Assembly: GCF_900188435.1 (NCBI RefSeq)
Contig: NZ_FYFA01000001.1
Coordinates: 62,001 to 126,000 of the forward strand
DNA from: Marinobacter sp. es.048
GTDB lineage: Bacteria; Pseudomonadota; Gammaproteobacteria; Pseudomonadales; Oleiphilaceae
Length of the DNA: 64,000 nucleotides
Reading direction: 5' to 3'
Each line of letters begins with the position of its first letter. The first letter of the stretch is position 1. Position numbers and translations under genes: made by a program. The notes under the pieces were generated by a model that saw only the letters and a program-made list of their open reading frames with translations, did not search any database and had not been told where the DNA came from. Positions 1 through 7,631 of the stretch are shown piece after piece.

Positions 1-57
1 AACGCAGTCTTCAAGGGTGAGATCAAGCCGCCCCGGCGCGGGCGTCAGCGGTTCTGA
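1..57 (+). CDS. C-terminal end of an unidentified protein (partial)
   Basis: Frame 1 is open from the window edge and ends at TGA 55-57, giving 18 residues rich in Pro and Arg near the end. It may be the tail of a gene that starts outside the window. Too little is visible to name a family, and chance openness is possible. Confidence 0.25.
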   Translation, partial: NAVFKGEIKPPRRGRQRF

Positions 58-1267
58 ACGCCCCAGTCACGCGTACCTCGTCCCTCCATCCCTCGTTGAC
101 CAGTTCTTCCGGTTTTTAATCTCCGAGGGACGGAATCCGTTCGCAGCGGTATCAGGCCTGCGCCGACTCGGCTATGGCCATCGGCACTATAGGTGGAGCA
201 ATCCTCACTGGGTGGTGTATTTATCCTCGCTACGTAGAAAAACAGAAGGGCAAATAACGCCGATGGTAGAGATAGGGGGCGTTGTTCCCCCCCTCCAGCA
301 TATTGAGGTCAATGTGCAAACCACCCTTCAAACCAATGGGCGCGTCAAAGGGACGTGTGCGAACCACTTCAGCTGAATTTAAGCCAAAATATGCGCAACA
401 TTTTGGCAAGCTGATCACAAAACAACCACAAATAAGCCGGTTTGGTTTTTTCTGGCACATCATTCTGCACATACTAAAAAAAATGGTTCGCCCATTGCTC
501 TGGTAGAAGAGCTGGTGTGCGGCGGGTACCGGGCCTCTCCCCGGTGTCACACCACTGGGCCGATGTCGCGTTTGCCGGGTACCGAGCCAGCGGTGAGCTC
601 TGGTCTCCCTGACCAATCAGCTCCCAGCCAATACAACCCGATAGGTTGTTTGTCATTTTGCGAAATATCTCTAGGTTGAGTCAGGTTGTGCGCAGATCAG
701 TTGGTGTTAATCTGCAGTGAACATAACCTCAGAGAGGGCGTAACGTAGGTGTCCTGGCTAAAGGAGGATGAAAGAGTCGCCATTAAACACAAGCGAGCAC
801 TCGCATTACGTTTTCTGATCCCGTTATTCTCCCCTGAGACAGACCGAAATCCCTTCTTTCTTGGTTTCGAAGACTCGAACCGCAGACCGGGTTTTCGGCG
901 GGAAATTCGGTGAGCAAAACAGCCTGTCGTTTTACTTGGCCTATAATGAAATTCGCTAAAAATCGGCCAATTTCCTGCGGTTTAATTTGCATAGCGCTGC
1001 ACACTTTTCACAAGTCGCCTCTGGAGGTGACTGTTTCATAGAGAGAAAAGTTGGCTCTCTGGATTTAACTTGCAAGAACGTGCACAAATATCCCGCGTGC
1101 ACACTTTTAACAGAGGCAAGCGCCAAAAAACTCCCAGCCGACGCATTCTTAGGCTTTGAAAATTATACGTTATTCGGGCTTTTAGCTAAGTTTGGACGGG
1201 GAAGTCTCGTTGCGGTTTAATAAGAATTCAAACTAATAGGCTGTTAAAGTGCTATTGAGGGGCAGTC
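58..1267. other. 1.2-kb stretch without a convincing gene
   Basis: Only short overlapping ORFs on both strands lie here, and none has a recognisable product together with a good ribosome-binding site. Candidates such as 987-1220 (77 residues) and 749-898 look like chance frames. A short palindrome sits at about 1013-1032. The stretch may hold decayed cassettes or the region upstream of the cassette array, but no integron integrase or attI site could be recognised. Confidence 0.4.
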
Positions 1268-1498
1268 ATGGAAGAAATCCTTAAAGTAGCTGGCAGTGTG
1301 GCAGGCATCGGGGGCTTGGCTCTTGGTGTATTCCTGATTCTTTTTCAAAAGCTGCAGCTCCCAAGAGGCACGAGAAAGCATCTTACATTATTCATGTGGC
1401 TGGTTTGGAGCATTTGTGTAATAGGCATCGCTGCATACATTCTAGGGACTTATTGGTCGATATCGCCCCTTCCAAATAAACAAGCATCAGCCAAATAG
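1268..1498 (+). CDS. small two-helix membrane protein (cassette 1)
   Basis: Encodes 76 residues with two hydrophobic segments, roughly residues 8-27 and 40-62, separated by a basic loop, so an inner-membrane protein is expected. The start ATG follows a GAGGGG stretch at suitable spacing. The N-terminus (MEEILKVAG...) resembles small membrane proteins of unknown role that are common beside mobile and defence genes; this is a recollection of a pattern, not a family assignment. It lies 3 bp before the next ORF and is upstream of the first attC-like site, so both probably share one cassette. Function unknown. Confidence 0.6.
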   Translation: MEEILKVAGSVAGIGGLALGVFLILFQKLQLPRGTRKHLTLFMWLVWSICVIGIAAYILGTYWSISPLPNKQASAK

Positions 1499-1501
1499 TA
1501 T

Positions 1502-1855
1502 ATGGAATTCGATATTGATGTCGTTTGTGGTGGATCGCCACCTGGAGAGGACTCTTCTCTGGCGGACCTTTTCAACTATGCGAAATCGAACGAAGGACAA
1601 TTAGTATTTGCAGACGTCTCTTATGCTTATGGGGATTGTGACTGTAATAGCGAAGGCTTTCGTCCAGATAAGTTAAATTTGAAATGTAATATTAACCCCG
1701 TGCATTGGCTAGCCAAAAAAGTGCAAGAACATAACTGTCTGGAGAGTCTCCAGCTTGTCGGGGCACACGCTGGTATAGCGACGTTTTGCTTTCCATCTCA
1801 CGATAACCTTCCCATCAAAGTAGGTTATAAAAGGGAAAAAAACCGTAACCGCTGA
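1502..1855 (+). CDS. hypothetical Cys-rich cassette protein
   Basis: Encodes 117 residues with no signal peptide or membrane segment. A Gly-Asp-Cys-Asp-Cys patch near residues 40-44 and further cysteines downstream could bind metal, but no known zinc-binding spacing is complete. It starts 3 bp after the stop of the small membrane protein, which suggests coupled translation. The attC-like site at 1941-1998 lies 85 bp beyond its stop, as expected for the last gene in an integron cassette. No family recognised. Confidence 0.55.
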   Translation: MEFDIDVVCGGSPPGEDSSLADLFNYAKSNEGQLVFADVSYAYGDCDCNSEGFRPDKLNLKCNINPVHWLAKKVQEHNCLESLQLVGAHAGIATFCFPSHDNLPIKVGYKREKNRNR

Positions 1856-1940
1856 ACGTGTGGTAGGAAAGTTTTTGGTGGACTATGAATTTAGCCTAGG
1901 GGGATCCCACGTCACTTTGTTGGTTCCTGAATGAAATGCA

Positions 1941-1998
1941 ATTTAACAAGTTACGGAAGGCGGACGCGTGAGACGCGCCGCTTCGTTCAGCGTTAGGC
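1941..1998 (+). repeat. attC-like recombination site 1
   Basis: R''-type box ATTTAAC at 1941-1947 and R'-type box GTTAGGC at 1992-1998 match the consensus RYYYAAC...GTTRRRY. The sequence between folds on itself (GGCGGACGCGT against ACGCGCCGC), giving the imperfect hairpin that integron integrases use as a single-stranded substrate. It directly precedes the next cassette ORF. Confidence 0.75.
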
Positions 1999-2014
1999 AA
2001 TAAAGAGGTCATGG

Positions 2015-2560
2015 ATGAGCACATCGGAAACAACAGAGTATAAGGTTGGTTTCTGCCCCTGCGGAGCAGGCGAAATTATCAAGTCGATTACGACTCAGGA
2101 TAATCCATGGAGCGGTGCTGATATCTCCCTCCGCATTAACTGTTCCAAGTGTTCCTCTGAATGGCGTGTTCTCTATAACTCCTTAATTCTTCTCAGTAGC
2201 GAACAAGAGGCAATTCGAGCCGGGCAGAATTTGGCAGAGATCAAGAAGCAGCTGATAGCTGTTATTGAACCGCTATTCGACAGGTATTTTGCCGGCGTAA
2301 AGACAAAAAAAGCAGAACTCGCAGAGTTGCATAGGCTTGGTATAAGCCAAGACAACTATAGGGCCTATTTAGAGGCCAGAAGAAAAAACTCTTCGATTGC
2401 CCAATGCTGTAAACCTCTCTCGAATACTGGGTGGCTCCGAGGTATCGCCGAAAAGAGCGGGTGTCTGGACAATTTGGACGCCCTAGTGTCAGATCTACGT
2501 GAAGCAAAAGAAGCTCACGAGCATGCTTTAGCTTCAATCGTAAGGCAGAGAATTGCCTAA
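2015..2560 (+). CDS. zinc-ribbon-like cassette protein
   Basis: Encodes 181 soluble residues. Cysteine pairs near residues 14/16 and 43/46 (CPC...CSKC) resemble a zinc ribbon; the rest looks helical, with a probable coiled segment around residues 65-100. The chosen ATG at 2015 follows a GAGG; an ATG at 2011 is in another frame. The stop codon overlaps the R'' box of the following attC-like site, a typical integron cassette arrangement. Function unknown; nucleic-acid binding is a guess from the ribbon. Confidence 0.65.
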   Translation: MSTSETTEYKVGFCPCGAGEIIKSITTQDNPWSGADISLRINCSKCSSEWRVLYNSLILLSSEQEAIRAGQNLAEIKKQLIAVIEPLFDRYFAGVKTKKAELAELHRLGISQDNYRAYLEARRKNSSIAQCCKPLSNTGWLRGIAEKSGCLDNLDALVSDLREAKEAHEHALASIVRQRIA

Positions 2561-2632
2561 CTAGGGGCTGCAGCGGACCGCTTTTCCGGCGCGGTGCGCC
2601 TCCAAACCGGCCGCTGAGCCCAGGCGTTAAAA
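2555..2632 (+). repeat. attC-like recombination site 2
   Basis: R''-type box GCCTAAC at 2555-2561 overlaps the stop codon of the upstream ORF. The R'-type box GTTAAAA at 2626-2632 fits GTTRRRY except for its last base. The interior is strongly self-complementary (GCAGCGGACCGC and GCGGTGCGCC arms). The 78-bp size is usual for attC. Confidence 0.7.
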
Positions 2633-2651
2633 ATGCAAGGAGGCAGAAGTT

Positions 2652-2936
2652 GTGAAAGATTGGTTGAATGAATTTCTGGTGATCCTAACCTATTCAAAGC
2701 GAACCCAGTGGGCCATCATTCTAGGAGTGGTCGGGTCTCTTGGAATACAAGTGTGGGGCGATTATCAACTCTCCAACTTCGAACTTTCTGGCCCGATGAG
2801 TTCTATCGTTGATGTGATTAAACAGAAGTTTTTACGACATTACGATAAAGCTGCGCTGGGTTGCTTGCTATCTTTCTGGGGGACCGCGATTACGCTTTAC
2901 AAGAAAGATAAGAAACGCCTCTACAGAATTTACTGA
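2652..2936 (+). CDS. small membrane-associated cassette protein
   Basis: Encodes 94 residues from a GTG start preceded by AGGAGG at about 10 bp. Two moderately hydrophobic segments lie near residues 20-35 and 68-83, with a basic C-terminus (KKDKKR). A membrane protein of unknown function is the most that can be said. It is the only ORF between attC-like sites 2 and 3 and lies in the same orientation as the other cassette genes. Confidence 0.6.
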   Translation: MKDWLNEFLVILTYSKRTQWAIILGVVGSLGIQVWGDYQLSNFELSGPMSSIVDVIKQKFLRHYDKAALGCLLSFWGTAITLYKKDKKRLYRIY

Positions 2937-2937
2937 T

Positions 2938-3038
2938 TTTTCACAAGTCGCTGTAGTACGCGGCCGATGGCCGCCAGACGCCCTTTTCATTGCGGCTTCG
3001 CCTTCATTGCAAGGTCGCAGCTAAGCTCAGCTTTATGC
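2938..3038 (+). repeat. attC-like recombination site 3 (degenerate)
   Basis: The layout matches the neighbouring longer sites: a degenerate R'' box (TTTTCAC) just after the stop codon, a paired interior with CGGCCGATGGCCG and TTGCGGCTTCGC, and a 3' end CAGCTTTATGC in place of the usual GCGTTATGC. Position between two cassette ORFs is the main support; both core boxes are mutated. Confidence 0.5.
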
Positions 3039-3050
3039 AAAGGAGGTTGG

Positions 3051-4013
3051 ATGCCTCGGAAAACTATAATTTTCGGTAACGGACTAGGGATGGCGCTTAA
3101 TCCAGAAGAGTTTTCCTTGGATACAGCAATTGGAACCGTTTGGCACGACGACGACTTCCTCGACGACGCCAGTAAACAATTGATTACGAGTTGCCTTCCG
3201 GAAGAATGCGATGGAAGGCCGCATGGTGAAGACGAGCTAGATATTCTCCAACTAGCTCTCTCGGCATGTGATTTTTTGAGCGACATCCGGGGAAGTCGCA
3301 TTCACTGGTTGAGTGAAGAGGGGCAGCAGTTTCCTCATGCCGTTCGAAAATTTATCTATCACACTGCGCTCCAATTTCATCAATGCGACGATGTTCTTCC
3401 AGACGGCTTTCTCGGACCGCTCGCAGAGTTCATCAACCAAACCAATTCTCATGTTGCCACGCTGAATTATGACAACCTTCTCTATCAGCCACTTATTGAG
3501 CGAGAGGTACTGAAAGGCTATAGCGGCGCTCTCGTAGATGGTTTTCACCGTACCGGATTTAATGTAGATAATATGGAGCGCCTCTATTCGCGAAACTTTG
3601 GATACTATCTACATCTGCATGGCTCCCCGCTTTTCATAGATAGAGGCAACAGCACCATTAAGCTCAATCAGTGTGATTTGGCGGAACAGACTGACACTGT
3701 AAGCCAGCACATCGTGTTAACACATTTTGAGCACAAACCGACAGTTATTAGTGGCTCAGAAGTTCTGCTCAGTTATTGGCGAAAACTGGCCGAAGCAATT
3801 GGGGAGTCTGAAGAAGTCATACTAGTAGGTTATTCCGGCGCGGACGATCATCTGAATGCGATGATTCATAACGCAGCAAATGTTCCGGTGAGGGTCGTTG
3901 AGTGGGCCGGTGCAGGAGATGAAGAGGCGCGAATGGAACACTGGACCGAAACTCTTGCCAGTGAGGTGACGCTCGTTAGACGGGAGAATATTCTTGAGTT
4001 TCAAGAGTGGTAA
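3051..4013 (+). CDS. SIR2-fold protein in an integron cassette, probable defence gene
   Basis: Encodes 320 residues from ATG 3051, 4 bp after an AGGAGG; an in-frame upstream start at 2967 would run through the attC-like site. The N-terminus has a beta strand followed by Gly-Asn-Gly (IIFGNGLG), a central VATLNYDNL stretch, and a C-terminal VILVGYSGADDH block. These are the hallmarks of SIR2-like NAD-binding domains found in anti-phage systems, many of which deplete NAD+. No partner domain or partner gene is present in the same cassette, so it would have to act alone. Function in defence is inferred from the fold and setting. Confidence 0.7.
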   Translation: MPRKTIIFGNGLGMALNPEEFSLDTAIGTVWHDDDFLDDASKQLITSCLPEECDGRPHGEDELDILQLALSACDFLSDIRGSRIHWLSEEGQQFPHAVRKFIYHTALQFHQCDDVLPDGFLGPLAEFINQTNSHVATLNYDNLLYQPLIEREVLKGYSGALVDGFHRTGFNVDNMERLYSRNFGYYLHLHGSPLFIDRGNSTIKLNQCDLAEQTDTVSQHIVLTHFEHKPTVISGSEVLLSYWRKLAEAIGESEEVILVGYSGADDHLNAMIHNAANVPVRVVEWAGAGDEEARMEHWTETLASEVTLVRRENILEFQEW

Positions 4014-4017
4014 GTAT

Positions 4018-4095
4018 GCATAACAAAGCCATGCACCGGATACCAAAACCTACGCTTCGCTCTGGTTCTGACACCGTTGATGGCAGCCGTTATAT
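4018..4095 (+). repeat. attC-like recombination site 4
   Basis: GCATAAC at 4018-4024 (one mismatch to RYYYAAC) and GTTATAT at 4089-4095 bracket a 78-bp self-complementary segment. It lies 4 bp after the SIR2-like stop codon and 16 bp before the next cassette start. Confidence 0.75.
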
Positions 4096-4154
4096 GCGAT
4101 GAGTTCGAAGTATGATTAAAGCTCTTCTCTTATTTCTATGGCCGGCAAAGCTCG

Positions 4155-4159
4155 CGGAA
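4155..4159 (+). repeat. target-site duplication CGGAA, left copy
   Basis: CGGAA immediately left of the insertion sequence, repeated at 5479-5483 on its right. A direct repeat of this kind marks a transposition event. Confidence 0.8.
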
Positions 4160-4230
4160 TGTAGTAGCCCCCATTTAAACCGGACACCTTGGTAGAAGCA
4201 AAGGCCTAGGCATAGACCTAGTGCAAAGGA

Positions 4231-4617
4231 GTGTCCAAGGTGGAGAGAATCGAAGTCATAACCGGAGTGCAACGTCGTCGCCGGTATTCCGCACAGGAGA
4301 AGGCATTCATGGTTGCTGAGTGTGAGCGGCCAGGCATGTCAGTGTCGCTTGTAGCGCGACGTCATGGTATATCAGCAAGTCTGTTGTTCCGTTGGAAGAA
4401 GCTGATGAAAGACGGTGGCATGTCCGCGATTGAATCCGGTGATGAGGTTGTCAGTGCATCCGAGGTGAAGGCCCTGAACAAAAAGGTTCGGGACCTGGAG
4501 CGGATGTTGGGCCGCAAGACGATGGAAGCTGAAATACTCCGGGAAGCTCTGGAGGTGGCTCAGTCAAAAAAGTTGATCTCGCGCATGCCGTTGCTGCCAC
4601 CGGACGATACCCTCTGA
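4231..4617 (+). CDS. IS3-family transposase OrfA (helix-turn-helix)
   Basis: Encodes 128 residues from a GTG start about 70 bp inside the left inverted repeat. The N-terminal half carries the helix-turn-helix of IS3/IS911 OrfA proteins (SLVARRHGISASLLFRWKK). A leucine-rich coiled segment follows near residues 75-110 and would mediate dimerisation. At 4566-4572 the sequence A-AAA-AAG allows -1 slippage into orfB, which would produce the OrfAB transposase. It should bind the terminal inverted repeats. Confidence 0.88.
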   Translation: MSKVERIEVITGVQRRRRYSAQEKAFMVAECERPGMSVSLVARRHGISASLLFRWKKLMKDGGMSAIESGDEVVSASEVKALNKKVRDLERMLGRKTMEAEILREALEVAQSKKLISRMPLLPPDDTL

Positions 4618-5447
4618 AGCGGGTAGCGGAGGTACTGAAGGTATCGCGCTCCAACCTTCTGGATCGCCTTCACGGCCGCCAGAAAGGTAGATGTCCCAGA
4701 TACAAAAAACAGGACGATGACCGGCATTTGCCGGTTATCAGAGAGCTGTGTGAAGTCCGTGCGGCCAATGGCTATCGAAGGATTACGGCACGCTTGAATC
4801 GGTTGCTTGCAGCCAACGATGAGCGAGTGAACCACAAGCGTGTGTACCGGCTGATGAAGCAGGATGGGCTGTTGTTGCCCCGTTACACGGGCCGGCCTCA
4901 GGAGCGTTGTCACAACGGCCAGGTCATTACGTTGAAGCCGGACCTCCGTTGGTGCTCAGACGGCTTCGAGATCCGCTGTTGGAATAAGGAGGTGGTTCGC
5001 GTGGCCTTCAGCCTGGACTGCTGTGATCGGGAACTGATGCGCTATGTGGCGACGACCGGGGGAGTCACCGCTGAGATGGTCCAGGACCTGTTGCTGGAAA
5101 GCCTGGAATACCGCTTCGGCCAGTCAGAGCATGTTCCACACCCGCTGGAATGGCTGACGGACAATGGCAGCTGCTACATTGCCAAAGAAACGCGAGCGTT
5201 CGCATCTTCTCTGGGCTTTGTGGTGTGCACTACGCCTGTGAGAAGCCCGCAGAGCAACGGCATGGCTGAGGCCTTCGTGAAGACGTTCAAAAGGGACTAT
5301 ATTTACCTGAACGATCTTCCCGACGCCGCCTCTGTGATGGCGAAGTTGCCGGAATGGATCGAGGACTATAACCGCAGTCACCCACACAAGGGACTGAAAA
5401 TGAAATCGCCCTGGGAATACCGGGCGGAACTGGCATCAAATGAATGA
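4563..5447 (+). CDS. IS3-family transposase OrfB (DDE integrase core)
   Basis: The -1 frame relative to orfA is open from 4563 to the stop at 5447 (294 codons); the first ATG in it is at 4728. The N-terminal part has the HTH_21-like stretch (IRELCEVRAANGYRRI). The rve integrase core shows the catalytic triad context: WCSDGF, WLTDNGS, and the Glu in NGMAEAFVKTFK. It would normally be made as an OrfAB fusion by frameshifting at 4566-4572. All motifs are intact, so the element may still transpose. Confidence 0.9.
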   Translation, partial: VKKVDLAHAVAATGRYPLKRVAEVLKVSRSNLLDRLHGRQKGRCPRYKKQDDDRHLPVIRELCEVRAANGYRRITARLNRLLAANDERVNHKRVYRLMKQDGLLLPRYTGRPQERCHNGQVITLKPDLRWCSDGFEIRCWNKEVVRVAFSLDCCDRELMRYVATTGGVTAEMVQDLLLESLEYRFGQSEHVPHPLEWLTDNGSCYIAKETRAFASSLGFVVCTTPVRSPQSNGMAEAFVKTFKRDYIYLNDLPDAASVMAKLPEWIEDYNRSHPHKGLKMKSPWEYRAELASNE

Positions 5448-5478
5448 GGTGGTGTCTGGTTTAGCGGGGGCAACTACA

Positions 5479-5483
5479 CGGAA
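5479..5483 (+). repeat. target-site duplication CGGAA, right copy
   Basis: Second copy of the duplication, directly after the right end of the insertion sequence; the interrupted reading frame resumes at 5484. Confidence 0.8.
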
Positions 5484-5837
5484 TTAGCTGCGGACCAAGG
5501 GCAAGACAGAGAGCAGGCATTCGAAGCCATCTGGGAAATCCGACGGAGTTACGCGCGAGCTATCGCAACCATTCTCCTGTTGTGTCTTGCGGCGCTTGGT
5601 GTGGCTTATTCAGTAAACCAGCTTGGGGGCCTAGATGACGGCCATCTGGTCATAATTCGGTTTGTGTGCTCTGCGCTCATTGCACTGGCGGTCTTAGCTA
5701 AATTGAGCTGGGAAATTCAAACTTGGAAGGGTAAGACTGTTCCTGAAGCAGTGAACACTTATCTATTCAAACTGTTTTACCAAGTTGGAGTGATCGGGAT
5801 GTTAGCCAGCATCTTGGTCAATTCCACATGACCAGTT

Positions 5838-5891
5838 GGTTAACGGGATGCTAACTACGCTGCGCTGCCTCCTGCCACCATGACGTTATAG
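5838..5891 (+). repeat. attC-like recombination site 5 (short)
   Basis: GGTTAAC at 5838-5844 (one mismatch) and GTTATAG at 5885-5891 bracket a 54-bp partly paired segment. It begins 6 bp after the stop of the interrupted cassette ORF. Core boxes are weaker than in sites 1, 2, 4 and 7. Confidence 0.5.
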
Positions 5892-5917
5892 GTTTTGTCA
5901 AAGTTGATGCTTAAATC

Positions 5918-6667
5918 ATGAAGCCTGAAATAAATATTTTGAGAACCCCATATGAAATATGGGAAACGCGCGAAGCGACAGCTGACGATATAGCCCAATT
6001 CCTGAAAGAAGGTAAGAACGTTCCGCCAGAAATAGAAACTAGAATCAGAGAAACTGTTAGCACCCCACTCGAAGCCGTGTCCTATAGTGTGCGTGTAGAA
6101 GCAACAGATAATCGCTTCGAGAGGTTCATAGATAGGCAGTTGGAGTTATCTCAAGGCTACAAAACATTGAGGCAATCAATGTCGTCGCAAACTCCACAAT
6201 CTATTTCTGATTATCAAAACAATTACCCCGTGAATAACTTGGAAAAAGTTTCTTGTGATATAGATTCCTGCGGCAGTACGGTTGGCGTTGGCACAGTACT
6301 GTACCACGGAGGGTATTGCCCCGTAGATAGCGGTAAGGGCTTTACTTCAGATCGTCCTTTTTCGACTAGTTTTTGTCCGCAAATTGCTCTGAGAAATGCA
6401 ATTTGGGGAGGAAAAGCATTCGATGCAGGTGTAATTCACTTGATAATAATTCGTGTAGCTGAGGAAGTAACCAAAGCATTCGCTACCAGGTTAAATGGAA
6501 CGCGAAAAGGGCATGAAAAGGAAGTGGTATTTTCAGCTGGAGCTTATCTCTATATTCGTAGTAAAAGTCTCGTAACGAATAGCTACAAGGTGGGTAAAGT
6601 TAATAGTCGAATGTTCTTGGATAACAAAACAGTTCCTGTTTATGTGTTTGAGGCAGAACTTCGTTAA
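5918..6667 (+). CDS. ADP-ribosyltransferase-like cassette protein
   Basis: Encodes 249 residues with markedly AT-rich codons. The C-terminal half (about 120-249) has the order of motifs of the ADP-ribosyltransferase fold: LYHGG with His130, FSTS at 148-151, a strand IHLIII at 173-178, and an E-x-E (Glu200, Glu202) followed by VVFSAGAYLYI, matching the Ser-Thr-Ser and ExE elements of R-S-E enzymes. The first position is His rather than Arg, as in H-Y-E and PARP-like members. The N-terminal 110 residues match nothing I know. No signal peptide or partner gene is seen. A toxin, effector or phage-defence modifier acting inside the cell is plausible. Confidence 0.6.
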   Translation: MKPEINILRTPYEIWETREATADDIAQFLKEGKNVPPEIETRIRETVSTPLEAVSYSVRVEATDNRFERFIDRQLELSQGYKTLRQSMSSQTPQSISDYQNNYPVNNLEKVSCDIDSCGSTVGVGTVLYHGGYCPVDSGKGFTSDRPFSTSFCPQIALRNAIWGGKAFDAGVIHLIIIRVAEEVTKAFATRLNGTRKGHEKEVVFSAGAYLYIRSKSLVTNSYKVGKVNSRMFLDNKTVPVYVFEAELR

Positions 6668-6677
6668 TAAGCAACAC

Positions 6678-6760
6678 TATAATAATGGTAGGCACGGCGA
6701 CACCTTTTTCGTTGCGCTTTCGCCTTCACTAAAAAGCCACGCATGCTAGCGGAGTTAGGC
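6678..6760 (+). repeat. attC-like recombination site 6 (degenerate R'')
   Basis: The R' box GTTAGGC at 6754-6760 is perfect. The R'' side near 6678-6685 (TATAATA) has lost the canonical AAC. The interior resembles the longer sites, with a GCGCTTTCGCCTTCACT stretch. It lies between two cassette ORFs. Confidence 0.5.
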
Positions 6761-6776
6761 TTTAAGGAGAAATGAT

Positions 6777-7292
6777 ATGGAATTTTTAGCTCCAATTTTT
6801 AAAGTTCTAGCTTTTATACCTGGATTAAAAGACTGGGCGACTCGCCGATTTAGTAAGTTAGAAGTTACCCCTGTCAACGGACCTGGTAACAATATATTCC
6901 ATTTACTTGATAATGAAAGTAAGTTTTTCGTCAAGTTGCAGTTCGTCGTTAAGGCCTATACAGATATGGAGTTAGTTGATTTAAGGATGATATATGGCAA
7001 AGGCTTTAAGACAACTGACAAAACCGTTGTAATTAATAACGAAGAACTAAAAACTGAAGGAAATTATCGTCTTAAATCAGCAAAGGAAATTCGAGCTGGT
7101 AAAATTTACCAAGTGTTCTTATCAGAACGTTTCTTCCAAACTGGTCACGAAGAGGACTACAGAAGTGTAATTCTAGAATTTGACTTAAGTGCTCCTTTTA
7201 TATCCGGCATAGTCACAACTTCTGCACCATTTAAACTCAGTGCGGGCGGTGAACTTTTGCCCGCCGAAACCAAAATATGCAGAATCAGGTAA
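6777..7292 (+). CDS. hypothetical cassette protein, 171 residues
   Basis: The start follows AAGGAGAA at good spacing. The N-terminal 20 residues are hydrophobic-amphipathic, possibly a membrane anchor. The remainder alternates short beta-like strands (residues 45-165) and could be a beta-sandwich. The base composition is AT-rich, unlike the core genes. It is the only gene between attC-like sites 6 and 7 and the last recognisable cassette. No family recognised and no catalytic motif evident. Confidence 0.6.
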   Translation: MEFLAPIFKVLAFIPGLKDWATRRFSKLEVTPVNGPGNNIFHLLDNESKFFVKLQFVVKAYTDMELVDLRMIYGKGFKTTDKTVVINNEELKTEGNYRLKSAKEIRAGKIYQVFLSERFFQTGHEEDYRSVILEFDLSAPFISGIVTTSAPFKLSAGGELLPAETKICRIR

Positions 7293-7296
7293 GGCA

Positions 7297-7400
7297 GGAT
7301 AACAAGTTTAGTCAGCCTCACCCAGCCAAAAGGCGGCTGGGTTGGACCTCCGTTTCGGCGATTCGCGCCTACAATACCGCCGCTTCTAAAAGCGTTATTG
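7297..7400 (+). repeat. attC-like recombination site 7
   Basis: GGATAAC at 7297-7303 (one mismatch) and GTTATTG at 7394-7400 delimit a 104-bp element. Its inner hairpin contains CCCAGCC-AAAAGGC-GGCTGGG. It is the last attC-like site recognised on this strand. Confidence 0.7.
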
Positions 7401-7409
7401 CACCAGCTG

Positions 7410-7467
7410 AATGTTCGCTTTGCGACCAAGGCGACTCAGGGACCTCAGCTAAACAGAAGCGGACATT
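7410..7467. repeat. hairpin repeat, copy A
   Basis: The ends are inverted: AATGTTCGCTTTGCGACC at the left and AAACAGAAGCGGACATT at the right. It shares both arms with copies at 9460-9516 and 10653-10698, while the loops differ. It sits 9 bp after attC-like site 7. No ORF inside. Confidence 0.75.
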
Positions 7468-7631
7468 AGTAATCGCTTTTTAGAGATTCATGCTTCCATG
7501 TGGGAGCTGCCACGATGCAGTGGCGATCGCATCAAAATGGATAGAGCCTTAAAGGCTGTTGGGTGGCATTGAAGTAATGACACGAAAAGGGCCTTCCGTT
7601 ATGGATTTAACCGTTCAGTTCTTGCTGACCA

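Larger units (their letters stand above)
4160..5478 (+). mobile_element. IS3-family insertion sequence, about 1319 bp
   Basis: The ends are imperfect inverted repeats of about 28 bp: the left end begins TGTAGTAGCCCCC and the right end, read on the minus strand, begins TGTAGTTGCCCCC, both continuing to a shared GACACC. Two overlapping ORFs (orfA, orfB in the -1 frame) and an A-AAA-AAG slip site are typical of IS3. A CGGAA duplication flanks it. It looks complete and potentially active, and has landed inside an integron cassette gene. Confidence 0.9.
4112..5831 (+). pseudogene. cassette membrane-protein gene interrupted by an IS3-family element
   Basis: ATG 4112 opens 16 codons up to the insertion point. 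The same frame resumes at 5484 immediately after the second copy of the 5-bp target duplication and continues to TGA at 5831. Removing the element and one target copy restores a continuous 131-residue protein with two hydrophobic segments in its second half, near reconstructed residues 50-66 and 80-98, and a third near the C-terminus. The product is a probable inner-membrane protein of unknown family. The perfect frame restoration implies a recent insertion. Disrupted as it stands, so probably inactive unless the 3' part is translated alone. Confidence 0.8.

Noticed and set aside
749..898. Short ORF after AAGGAGG in the first kilobase
   Set aside because: The GTG start precedes the AAGGAGG rather than following it, and the ATG next to it gives only 16 codons; no domain.
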